Assembly: GCA_016793585.1 (NCBI GenBank) | Contig: JAEUJR010000981.1 | Coordinates: 1-9,190, forward strand | Reading direction: 5' to 3' | Length of the DNA: 9,190 nt | Source of the DNA: Archangium sp. | GTDB taxonomy: Bacteria > Myxococcota > Myxococcia > Myxococcales > Myxococcaceae | Shown: positions 1-7,026 of the stretch, piece after piece | How the letters are laid out: every line of letters begins with the position of its first letter | Numbering within the stretch: the stretch's first letter is position 1 | Program-made: the position numbers and the translations under genes | Notes under the pieces: model-generated | What the model was told of the DNA's origin: nothing | The model's database searches: none | Seen by the model: only the letters and a program-made list of their open reading frames with translations

Positions 1-2456
1 ATCAGCAGCTGAAAACCGGGACCCGGCGGCGGAATCGGTTTGGTGTCGGAGGTGAGCCAGAGATCGGTCGTGGCGAGCGGCGCAGCGCCCGGCTGTGCCT
101 CGACGTCGAAGACCTCACAGCGAACGGCGCCCAACGCGTCGGCGTCGAGCTGAGACACCCCACGCCCGTCGACGATCTTCGTGCGCGCCTCGGCGATCTT
201 CGACATCGCGCCGGTGTTCGGGTCAGAGATGCGCGAGAGGCGCACCACCACGTCGGGCGACATCGCGCGGCCGTTCGCGTCTTCCGAGCGCAGGCGCAGC
301 GTCACCTTCTCGCCCGGCCGGTACAGGAAGTGATCGCTGCGAACGTCGACGAAGTACTTCGAGCTCGACACCTTCGCCGAGCCCGCGCCCTGAATCTCGC
401 GGCGCGACGAGTCGGTGACGAAGACCTGCGCCGAGACCTGCAGGTCGCCGGGCTGATCGTTCGTGGTGGGCACCTCGATCTCGGCGGTGCCGTCAGCGCC
501 AGTCTTGAACACGAGCGTGTGCGTCGCGATCGCTCCGTAGTACCCGCCGTAGGAGCGGCCGCGGCGATACGGCCGTTCGTCTTCATAGTCGTCGTAGCCG
601 GCGTACGTCGGCGGGCCGTCCTGCTCCTCGTCGGGCCACTTGCCGAACTGGTGCTGCCAGCCCGACACGGTGACGACCGCGCGGCCCTGGGCTCCCGTGA
701 GCGGCCCGCCGGAGTAGTACTTCGCCGTCACTTTCAGCTTCACCTTCTCGCCGGGCTTCGGGCTGCCGACGGGGCTGACCGAGACGGTCGCTTCGGGCGG
801 CTTGTATTCCTCGACGCGGAACGTGAGCGACGGCTGCTGGTACGAGCGATTCGACTCGTGCACCTGCACGTACCAGGCGCCGAGCGTGGCGGTCTTCGGC
901 AGCGGCACCGAGAACGACGCCGTACCGAACGCGTTGGTGGTGAGCGACGGCTTGGCGACCTCTTTCCCGTTCGGGTCTCTCACGCTGACGGTGACGGTGC
1001 GGTTGGCGATGGGCTCAGACGGGCCGCCTTCGCGCTGGCGGAGGAACAGCTTGAGGCCCACGGTCTCGCCCGGCTTGTAGAGCGGCCGATCCATCAGCAC
1101 GTAGGCGAGCTCCTGCTTCGACCAGCTCGACCAGTACGCGTCGCCTGCGCGCGCGTGGGCGATTTGCGGGCCTGCCTTCACCCAGACAAAGTGCGAGGCG
1201 TTCGACGTCTCGGTGGGGAAGGTGAAGGTGGCGAGGCCCTGCGCGTTCGCGCGCACGACCTGGCTGCTCTCGAAGTTGCCGCGAATGAGCATCACCTCGG
1301 CGTCGGGCTGCGCCTTGCCCGTCTCGACGTCGGTGACGAACACCTGCACCTGCTTGCGATCGCTCTTGGTGACGACGGCGAGCTGGCTCTGCAGGGCGAA
1401 GTCCCTCGCGGTCTGGCCGTCTCCGCTGGCCTCGAGCACGAAGAGGCCCGGCGACGGCAGCTCGAGCTCGAAGCTGCGGCTGCCCGGCGCGTACGCGGTC
1501 TTCACCTCGAGCGTCTCGCTCCACGTCTTCTCGACCGCGCCGCCCTGGTACGCGTCGGGGGAGTCGGGGTAGCCCTTGCCGAGGAAGGGGTCGACCCGGC
1601 GCAGCTTCCACGTCAGCTGCTTCACGTTTCGCCAGCTGAGCGAGACCGGCAGCTTCAGCCCCGGCAACGTCACCTGGTACGCGCTCACCGAGAGGGTGGG
1701 CCGGCGAATGTTCTCGGCCGCGTTGCGCGCGTCACCGTGCCGGTTCGACGTCGTCGGCGAGAACCGTTTGACGATGCCGTCGTAGATGCTGAGCGCGTCG
1801 GTGTACTTCTCGTGGCTCTCGCGCTGCTGGCCGAGCAGGAACAGGGCGTCGTCGGCCCATGAGGTGGTTCCGCCGCCGACCTCGGTGAGCTCCTGTTCAC
1901 CCTTGCTGCGCGTCTGCTCGTTGCGCACCAGCACCTGGGCGCGGCCGAAGCGCGCGTGCGCCTTGTCGGTCTCGTTCGTCGCCACCTCGAGCACCGTGTT
2001 GGTGAGCAGGTCGGCCTGTTTGACGTCGTAGAGGTAGTTGTCGAGCTGGGCGAGGCAGATGCCCACCAGCAGCCTTCGCGCTTCGTCACCGACGCGGCCC
2101 TCGGCCTTCGTGGCCGTCTTGAGCAGCGGCATCGCCTGGTTCGCGTTGCGGTAGCCCTGCGCCGACAGCGCCCACTGCGCATACGCGCGCGCGAAGTCCT
2201 GCTCGCCCGTGTCGGCCAGCTTCGTCAGCTCGGTGGAGCCGTCACGTTTGCCCACCTTCCAGCAGGCGAAGGCGCGCTTGGCCGTCGCCTCCCGGCTCTG
2301 CGCCGCCGACGGGTTCGCCTTGAGGAACGCCTCGAACCCTTCACAGGCCTTCGAGAACGATTGCTCCGCCAGGTACTTGTTGGCGGCGTCGAACGACGCG
2401 TCTTGCGCGAGCGCCGCGGTGGCGAGCAGCGGCAGCGACAGGGCGATGAAGCGCAT
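1..2456 (-). CDS. Alpha-2-macroglobulin family protein, N-terminal 818 residues (C-terminus outside window)
   Basis: Bacterial alpha-2-macroglobulins are large envelope proteins thought to trap or inhibit proteases. The frame is open from an ATG at 2454-2456 to the window edge with no stop. A Sec signal peptide is visible (MRFIALSLPLLATAALA, then QD), with an AxA-like cleavage site and no lipobox. Residues about 20-240 are Ala/Leu-rich helices of TPR type (for example the stretch containing ADDALFLLGQ). Then come beta-rich macroglobulin domains. The family hallmarks are DRPLYKPGE (Tyr at residue 460) and FRVEEYKPPE (Phe at residue 546), which bracket the MG2 domain; a further FLYRPGEKV lies near residue 712. 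Residues about 612-642 form an unusual Tyr/Asp/Glu/Arg/Gly-rich loop. The bait region and any thioester motif (CxEQ) would lie beyond the left edge, so inhibitory competence cannot be judged. The Shine-Dalgarno AAGGGAG precedes the ATG. The gene lies 59 bp downstream of the lipoprotein on the same strand, probably in one operon. No penicillin-binding protein 1C gene, the common partner of bacterial A2M, is visible. Confidence 0.9.
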   Translation of the reverse strand, partial: MRFIALSLPLLATAALAQDASFDAANKYLAEQSFSKACEGFEAFLKANPSAAQSREATAKRAFACWKVGKRDGSTELTKLADTGEQDFARAYAQWALSAQGYRNANQAMPLLKTATKAEGRVGDEARRLLVGICLAQLDNYLYDVKQADLLTNTVLEVATNETDKAHARFGRAQVLVRNEQTRSKGEQELTEVGGGTTSWADDALFLLGQQRESHEKYTDALSIYDGIVKRFSPTTSNRHGDARNAAENIRRPTLSVSAYQVTLPGLKLPVSLSWRNVKQLTWKLRRVDPFLGKGYPDSPDAYQGGAVEKTWSETLEVKTAYAPGSRSFELELPSPGLFVLEASGDGQTARDFALQSQLAVVTKSDRKQVQVFVTDVETGKAQPDAEVMLIRGNFESSQVVRANAQGLATFTFPTETSNASHFVWVKAGPQIAHARAGDAYWSSWSKQELAYVLMDRPLYKPGETVGLKLFLRQREGGPSEPIANRTVTVSVRDPNGKEVAKPSLTTNAFGTASFSVPLPKTATLGAWYVQVHESNRSYQQPSLTFRVEEYKPPEATVSVSPVGSPKPGEKVKLKVTAKYYSGGPLTGAQGRAVVTVSGWQHQFGKWPDEEQDGPPTYAGYDDYEDERPYRRGRSYGGYYGAIATHTLVFKTGADGTAEIEVPTTNDQPGDLQVSAQVFVTDSSRREIQGAGSAKVSSSKYFVDVRSDHFLYRPGEKVTLRLRSEDANGRAMSPDVVVRLSRISDPNTGAMSKIAEARTKIVDGRGVSQLDADALGAVRCEVFDVEAQPGAAPLATTDLWLTSDTKPIPPPGPGFQLL

Positions 2457-2515
2457 GGAGTTCTCCCTTGGACGTCAGTGCAGCAGGGACACGTGTGAGA
2501 CGGCGCCGGTTCCCT

Positions 2516-5500
2516 TCACGGCAGGGTCAACGTGCGCAGCGGCTCGGCCTGGCAGGCGATGAAGAGCTGGTTGCCGACGAAGGCGAGATCACGAATCGCC
2601 GAGCAGCCCGCGTTCACCGTCAGCCACGTCGTGCCGCCCGAGAACGAGAGCGCGACCTGCGAGCCCGACAGCAGCGGCGCGGTCGCGACCAGGTTCGGGT
2701 TGGTGCTCGCTTCGACGAGAATGCGGTGCTGCGTCTGTTGCAGGCCGCCGTTCGGTGCCGCGCGCGTGAAGGTGACGCCGTTGGTCGACTCCGCCAGCTC
2801 ACCCGTGCCCGAGATCAACCGCAGCAGATACGAGCTGGGCCCGCGGCGAACCACGTCGAGGCCGGCGACGTCGCTCAGGGGCTGCGTCGCCGTGAGGTTC
2901 GTGTTCGTCGTCGTCGAGTGCGTGTACCGCCAGAGCGAAGCGTCGGAGCGGTAGAAGACCTGATCGTCGTTCCACGGGCTCACTTCGGCGTTGTGCCCGG
3001 GGTACCAGACGAACCAGCTGCTCGGTGACGACGTGACCGCCGTTCCCGTGAAGGCGAGCGCCGTCGTCGTCTTCTCGGCGCGGCTCCAGCCCAGCGCGTA
3101 GGCCGTCGTGGGCGCCGCTTCGTTGAACGCGAACGCGCTCGCCCAGCTGTACCAGCCACCGCTCGAGCTCGACGACGTCGTCGTCTGAAACCCGTTCGTC
3201 GTGGACAGCAGCGTCGAGAAGTAGGTGCTGTTGTACTGCTCGCGGCGCACGTACACGACGTTGGGGTTGGTCGCGCTGAGGTGAATGCGTGCACCCGGCG
3301 GCGTCGACACGCCGAGCTGTGACCAGGTGGCCCCCGTGTCGGTCGAGCGGAGCAGCTGGGTGGAGAGCGCAAGGTAGACGGTCGAGCCCGCCTCGGCGAC
3401 CGCGCTCGCGAGCGGCTGAATCGAGGGCTCGGCGATCGCGACGGGCCCGAAGCTCGTGCCTCCGTTCGAGCTCACGAACAGACGCGTTCCGAGCGCCACC
3501 ACCACCGTCTGGCCAGAGACCTTCACCGCCGAGCCCGCCGGAATCGTCGTCTCGGTGAACGACGCCATGGTCGACCACACCGGAGTCGCCACGTTGAGCG
3601 CGGGCGCCTTGCGCAGCCGAACCTGCCCGGTCAACACCTCGAGGCGGTAGCCGGCTCCGCTGGCGTCGAAGGCGCCGACGTTCATCAGCCCATTCGAGGC
3701 CCACGTCGTGCCGCCGTTGGTGGAGTACTGACCGGTCGACCGAATGAAGACGAACCCCTGATGCACGGGGTCGAACAGCAGCCCGTAGGAGTACGCGGTG
3801 GTGTTCGCGTTCAGCACCGTCGACGGCCCCACGAGCGTGCCGAAGCTCTGGTGCACCGAAAGTACGCGCATCGGGTCGAACGGGTCGACGGCCAGGGAGC
3901 GGAACAACGAAGGCTGCGAGCCGGCGATGGTGGTGAAGGTGGTGCCGTCGTCGGTCGACTGACCCAGACCCGTCGAGTAGTTCCACGCGTAGATGGTGCC
4001 CGTCGGGGTGAACGCGAACCAGTCGTCGGTCTCGTACGACGCCCACACCGGGCGGGTGAGGGGCGTGCAGGGCCCACCGTTCTGCGCGCTGATGCGGTCG
4101 ACCGTCGTGTGATCGTTCACGAAGGCTGCACCAGTGGGCGAGACGAGCACGTTGCCGTAGTCGACGGTGCCGACCGTGCCCTGCCGCGAGGTGCACTGCA
4201 GCGCCCAGCTCGCGCCCGTGTTGGTCGAGAGGAAGACGCGCCCGCTCAAGTCGACGGCGTAGACGCGTGAGGGCGTGGTCGGGTCGACGCCGAAGCCCTT
4301 GAAGTCCGACAGCGTGAAGGCGCCGCTGATCGTCAGGGGTGTCGTCGGAGCGAAGACGCCAATGGCGATGGGCGCCGTCGTCGAGCCGAGCCCGTTCGTG
4401 CCCGTCACCGTCAGCACCACCGGCGTCTGCACGGTGGGTGAGGTGCCGAAGAAGTTGCCGGTCGCGGGATCGAAGGTGACCCATGACGGCGGCGTGGGAG
4501 AGACCGACCACGAGGTGATGGGCCCTCCCGTCGAGCTCGGCTGCGCGCTGCACGGCACGTTGGGCGTGCAGCTCATGCCGGGGCGGTACGCGAGGCCAGC
4601 AGGCGGCAGCTCGATGACGTCGATGACGAGCGTGGCGGTCGTCATGCCCTCGGCGTTCGAGCCGGTGATGGTGAAGGCCTGTGCCGCAGCGAGGCTCATC
4701 GCGCGGCCGGTGATGAGGCCGGTGGCCGACGCGAGCGAGAGGCCCGCAGGCAACGCAGGACTCACCGCGTACGACAGAATGGTGCCGCCCGTGCTCGTCG
4801 GCGGGCCGATGGAGCAGACTGCTCCCCGCCCACAGGTGACCGTCGAAGGCGAGTAGGCGAGCCCAGCGGGCGGAAGATCACGCACCCGGAGCGTGAAGGT
4901 GGTGGTCGTCGAGCCGCCCGAGTTCGTGGCCGTCACGGTGTACGTGGTCGCGCCCACGGTCGGGTTCGTCGGCGTGCCGCTGATCTCTCCAGTCGCCGTG
5001 GTGAGGCTCATGCCCGCTGGCAGCGAGGGCGAGATGCTGAAGCTCGCGACCGGGCCGCCACCGACGGTCGGCGCGGCGACGGCACAGGCCACGTTGATGT
5101 CGCAGACGACGGCGGCCGATGCGTACATGAGGTCCGCGGGCGCCAGCTCGTTCACGCGCACGACGACGGTGCCGGTGGTGGTGCCTGCCGCGTTGGTGGC
5201 GGTGACCGTGTACGTCGCGTTGGCGGCGAGGGTGGGCGACGTTCCTCCGATGGCGCCGGTCGTCGCATCGATCGACAGGCCCATCGGCAGCGACGGCATG
5301 ATCGAATAGCTCGTCGGCGTGCCACCCGTCAGCGTGGGGCCGGGAACACGGCACGGCACGGTGCGCTGACAGATCAGCGCTTGCGGGTAGACGATGGTGC
5401 CGGGCGCCGTCTCGGTCACCGTGATGGTCACGGTCGTCATCGTGCTGCCACCCGAGTTCGTCGCCGTGATGGTGATGGTGGTCGACCCCACCGTGCCGCG

Positions 5501-6805
5501 CGCAGCGCCCGAGATGAGGCCGGTCTGCGTGCTCAGCGAGAGGCCGTCGGGCAGCGCGGGGCTCGCGGTGAACGAGGTGATGGTGCCACCCGAGGCCGTG
5601 GGCGGGCCGAGTGAACACGGCATGCCCTGCGGGCAGCTGACGCTCGAGGCCGGGTAGCTGAGGGCGCTCGGCGCGACGTCGTTGATGGTGATGGTGACGG
5701 TGGTGCCGACCATGCCGCCCGAGTTCGTCGCGGTGACGGTGTACTCGCTCGCGCTCTGCACCGTCGTCGCCGTGCCCGAGATGGCGCCCGTGGCGGGGTT
5801 GAGCGCGAGGCCCGGCGGCAGCACGGGGTCGATGGTGAACGCGGTGGCGGCTCCGCCCATGGCCGTCGGTGCGGGCAGCGAGCACGCCATGCCGAGCACG
5901 CAGGTGACCGACGAGGGCGAGTAGGTGAGCCCGGTCGGCGCTGCGTCACGCACGATGATGGTGACGACCGCCGTGGTGCTGCCTGCGCCGTTGCTGGCCG
6001 AGATGGTGAAGTCCTGCGAGCCGACGCTCGTGGGTGTGCCCGAGATGGCGCCGGTGCTCGCGTCGAGCGTGAACCCCGCAGGGAGCGTCGGCATCACGGT
6101 GAAGCTCGAGATGGCTCCGCCCATCGCGGTGGGGGCGGCGAGCGCGCACGCCTGACCCAGCCGGCAGAGCAGCGGCAGGCCCGCGTAGACGAGGCCCGTG
6201 GGCGCGCGATCGCTGACGCTGATGGAGATGGTCGCGGTCGTGCTGCCCAGCGCGTTGATCGCGGTGACCGTGTAGCTCGCCGCTGCCGAAGGGGCGCTCG
6301 GTGTTCCCGAGATGCCGCCCGTCTGCGCGTTGAGCGCGAGGCCCGCAGGCAGCGCCGGCGTGATGGTGAACGACGTCGGCGTGCCGCCGATGGTGGTGGC
6401 CTGCGCGGCGCACTGGCGGCCGACGGCGCACTCGAGCGACGCGGGCGCGAAGGTGAGGCTGCTGATGGCGAGGTCGTCGACCGCGATGGAGATCGACCCG
6501 CTCACGTCGCGCCCGTCCTGGCTGGCCACGACCGTGAACGTCTGCCGGCTGGCGGGAGCGGTCGGCGTGCCCGAGATGACGCCGCCCGCGCCGAGCGAGA
6601 GCCCCTGCGGCAACGACGGGCGCACCGAGAACGAGGTCGGCGTCAGGCCCTTCACCGTCGGCGTCGCGCTCGTGCACGTCGCGCCCCTGGTGCAGGTCAG
6701 CGCACTGGGCGAGTAGCAGACGCTCTCGGTGCAGGTCTCTGCCGGTGGCGGCGGAGGGGTACACGACACCATCACCAACAGCAGCGCGGGCAACACTCTC
6801 GACAT
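2516..6805 (-). CDS. Large secreted lipoprotein: nine Ig-like repeats plus Asp-box beta-propeller
   Basis: This 1429-residue protein is predicted to be anchored in the envelope by a lipid. Its leader is MSRVLPALLLVMVSC, with a lipobox-like MVSC at Cys15, followed by a Pro-rich spacer (TPPPPP). Residues 30-817 hold nine tandem Ig-like repeats of the He_PIG type. The recurring elements are LPAGLSL, TGxISGTPT, YTVTATNSGGSTT and a closing VTITVxD. Each repeat has a C-x5-C pair. Residues about 830-1420 carry seven or eight Asp-box motifs (S-x-D/N-x-G-x-T-W), as in sialidase or sortilin-like beta-propellers. No catalytic signature is evident, so a binding or adhesion role is inferred, with the repeats as stalk and the propeller as head. 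The ATG at 6803-6805 is chosen because it has a strong Shine-Dalgarno (GGGAGGGAG) and gives a proper signal peptide. The frame stays open 48 codons upstream, but that extension is translation through the tRNA gene. The gene starts 47 bp after the tRNA 3' end and is followed by the macroglobulin gene. A different function (unrecognised hydrolase or carbohydrate binding) cannot be excluded. Confidence 0.92.
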   Translation of the reverse strand: MSRVLPALLLVMVSCTPPPPPAETCTESVCYSPSALTCTRGATCTSATPTVKGLTPTSFSVRPSLPQGLSLGAGGVISGTPTAPASRQTFTVVASQDGRDVSGSISIAVDDLAISSLTFAPASLECAVGRQCAAQATTIGGTPTSFTITPALPAGLALNAQTGGISGTPSAPSAAASYTVTAINALGSTTATISISVSDRAPTGLVYAGLPLLCRLGQACALAAPTAMGGAISSFTVMPTLPAGFTLDASTGAISGTPTSVGSQDFTISASNGAGSTTAVVTIIVRDAAPTGLTYSPSSVTCVLGMACSLPAPTAMGGAATAFTIDPVLPPGLALNPATGAISGTATTVQSASEYTVTATNSGGMVGTTVTITINDVAPSALSYPASSVSCPQGMPCSLGPPTASGGTITSFTASPALPDGLSLSTQTGLISGAARGTVGSTTITITATNSGGSTMTTVTITVTETAPGTIVYPQALICQRTVPCRVPGPTLTGGTPTSYSIMPSLPMGLSIDATTGAIGGTSPTLAANATYTVTATNAAGTTTGTVVVRVNELAPADLMYASAAVVCDINVACAVAAPTVGGGPVASFSISPSLPAGMSLTTATGEISGTPTNPTVGATTYTVTATNSGGSTTTTFTLRVRDLPPAGLAYSPSTVTCGRGAVCSIGPPTSTGGTILSYAVSPALPAGLSLASATGLITGRAMSLAAAQAFTITGSNAEGMTTATLVIDVIELPPAGLAYRPGMSCTPNVPCSAQPSSTGGPITSWSVSPTPPSWVTFDPATGNFFGTSPTVQTPVVLTVTGTNGLGSTTAPIAIGVFAPTTPLTISGAFTLSDFKGFGVDPTTPSRVYAVDLSGRVFLSTNTGASWALQCTSRQGTVGTVDYGNVLVSPTGAAFVNDHTTVDRISAQNGGPCTPLTRPVWASYETDDWFAFTPTGTIYAWNYSTGLGQSTDDGTTFTTIAGSQPSLFRSLAVDPFDPMRVLSVHQSFGTLVGPSTVLNANTTAYSYGLLFDPVHQGFVFIRSTGQYSTNGGTTWASNGLMNVGAFDASGAGYRLEVLTGQVRLRKAPALNVATPVWSTMASFTETTIPAGSAVKVSGQTVVVALGTRLFVSSNGGTSFGPVAIAEPSIQPLASAVAEAGSTVYLALSTQLLRSTDTGATWSQLGVSTPPGARIHLSATNPNVVYVRREQYNSTYFSTLLSTTNGFQTTTSSSSSGGWYSWASAFAFNEAAPTTAYALGWSRAEKTTTALAFTGTAVTSSPSSWFVWYPGHNAEVSPWNDDQVFYRSDASLWRYTHSTTTNTNLTATQPLSDVAGLDVVRRGPSSYLLRLISGTGELAESTNGVTFTRAAPNGGLQQTQHRILVEASTNPNLVATAPLLSGSQVALSFSGGTTWLTVNAGCSAIRDLAFVGNQLFIACQAEPLRTLTLP
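2624..4228 (-). repeat. Asp-box (BNR-like) motifs of a C-terminal beta-propeller
   Basis: Within the lipoprotein, motifs of the form S-x-D/N-x-G-x-T/S-W/F appear at residues 860 (STNTGASW), 950 (STDDGTTF), 1028 (STNGGTTW), 1112 (SSNGGTSF), 1154 (STDTGATW) and 1387 (SFSGGTTW). Weaker copies lie at about 1201 (STTNG) and 1340 (STNGVTF). Asp-boxes sit on hairpin turns between blades of sialidase, sortilin/VPS10 and related propellers. The sialidase arginine triad could not be identified by eye, so the domain is called structural or ligand-binding rather than enzymatic. Cys1401 and Cys1418 may form a closing disulfide near the C-terminus; this is inference. Confidence 0.75.
4355..6718 (-). repeat. 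Nine tandem Ig-like (He_PIG-type) coding repeats, about 264 bp period
   Basis: This block encodes residues 30-817 of the lipoprotein. The C-x5-C pairs fall at residues 38/44, 126/132, 214/220, 302/308, 391/397, 479/485, 568/574, 658/664 and 746/752, giving periods of 88, 88, 88, 89, 88, 89, 90 and 88 residues. At DNA level some units remain close: GTGCCCGAGATGGCGCC on the plus strand occurs at 5772 and again exactly 264 bp later at 6036. Protein-level drift is larger, with repeat 9 the most divergent (SWVTFDPATGNFFGT where the others have LPAGLSL and ISGTPT). Repeats 3 and 4 share PTAMGG, and repeats 8 and 9 share LPPAGLAY, which suggests duplication of single units. The array may vary in copy number between strains by recombination. 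Confidence 0.88.
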
Positions 6806-6852
6806 GTCGACTCCCTCCCGGAGAAGCCGCCGAGCGTAGTCTCGTGTCGAAG

Positions 6853-6924
6853 TGGGCCCAGCAGGATTCGAACCTGCAACCAAGCCGTTATGAGCGGCCA
6901 GCTCTACCGTTGAGCTATAGGCCC
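6853..6924 (-). tRNA. tRNA with anticodon CAU, probably tRNA-Ile2 (lysidine type), possibly elongator Met
   Basis: The minus strand folds into a complete 72-nt cloverleaf. Acceptor GGGCCTA pairs with TGGGCCC, with one T-G wobble at 6-67. The D-stem is GCTC/GAGC with a short AACGGTA loop. The anticodon stem GGCCG/CGGCT holds the loop CTCATAA, giving anticodon CAT. The T-arm is GCAGG-TTCGAAT-CCTGC and the discriminator is A73. No CCA is encoded: CTT follows A73. A CAU anticodon can mean initiator Met, elongator Met or Ile2. The fully paired C1-G1 type end (G1-C72) argues against initiator. C4-G69 and C5-G68, the pairs that E. coli TilS uses to select its lysidine substrate, are present, so Ile2 reading AUA is favoured. 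No convincing promoter was found upstream; a TAACCA element at about 6937-6942 is a weak -10 candidate. Confidence 0.93.
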
Positions 6925-7026
6925 GGTAGTCGGCGGCATGGTTACCCACGACGCCGGTCGGAAGAAAGCGCAGTCGTCACCGACGAAGCCTCGCGCGCGT
7001 TCCCGACCGAAAGTACAAACACCCCC
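6925..7026. other. Divergent intergenic region between the tRNA and tetR genes
   Basis: This 102-bp stretch should hold the leftward tRNA promoter and the rightward regulator promoter. No strong -35/-10 pair stands out on either strand. Two weak symmetric elements are present: TCGTC-ACC-GACGA at 6974-6986, and an inverted pair CGGTCGG (6955-6961) and CCGACCG (7003-7009). Either could be an autoregulatory site for the TetR protein, but short matches of this kind are common in GC-rich DNA. Neither matches the palindrome upstream of the hydrolase. Confidence 0.4.

Noticed and set aside
330..1862. 510-codon open frame on the plus strand
   Set aside because: Antisense to the macroglobulin, Arg/Leu/Ala/His-rich composition typical of shadow frames in GC-rich DNA, no recognisable domain.
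2457..2515. Possible terminator or operator (CGGCGCCG and ACACGTGT palindromes, AGGGA/TCCCT pair) between the lipoprotein and the macroglobulin
   Set aside because: The stems are short, loops long and no T-run follows, so it does not meet the pattern of an intrinsic terminator; the palindromes are 8 bp and could be chance.
3171..3182. 12-bp palindrome GACGACGTCGTC
   Set aside because: Lies within coding sequence for a Thr/Ser-rich linker and is explained by Ser/Thr codon runs.
2799..4553. 584-codon minus-strand frame inside the lipoprotein
   Set aside because: It is a shifted frame of the real gene with His/Arg-rich shadow composition, while the real frame has clear Ig and Asp-box motifs.
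4275..6716. Several plus-strand frames with recurrent Val/Met/Pro-rich peptides (for example MVMVTVV and EFVAVTVY)
   Set aside because: They are antisense readings of the Ig-like repeats, which is why they look repetitive; they have no independent coding support.
6806..6924. Genomic island boundary at the tRNA 3' end
   Set aside because: No integrase gene, no displaced copy of the tRNA 3' end and no compositional change were seen in the window.
6806..6949. 48-codon N-terminal extension of the lipoprotein frame (to a start at 6949)
   Set aside because: It translates straight through the tRNA gene and would bury the signal peptide; the start at 6805 has a strong ribosome site and a proper lipoprotein leader.
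6745..7026. N-terminal extension of the TetR frame containing QQDSNLQPSRYERPALPLSY
   Set aside because: This is the well-known spurious translation of the antisense strand of a tRNA gene, and the frame overlaps the lipoprotein start.
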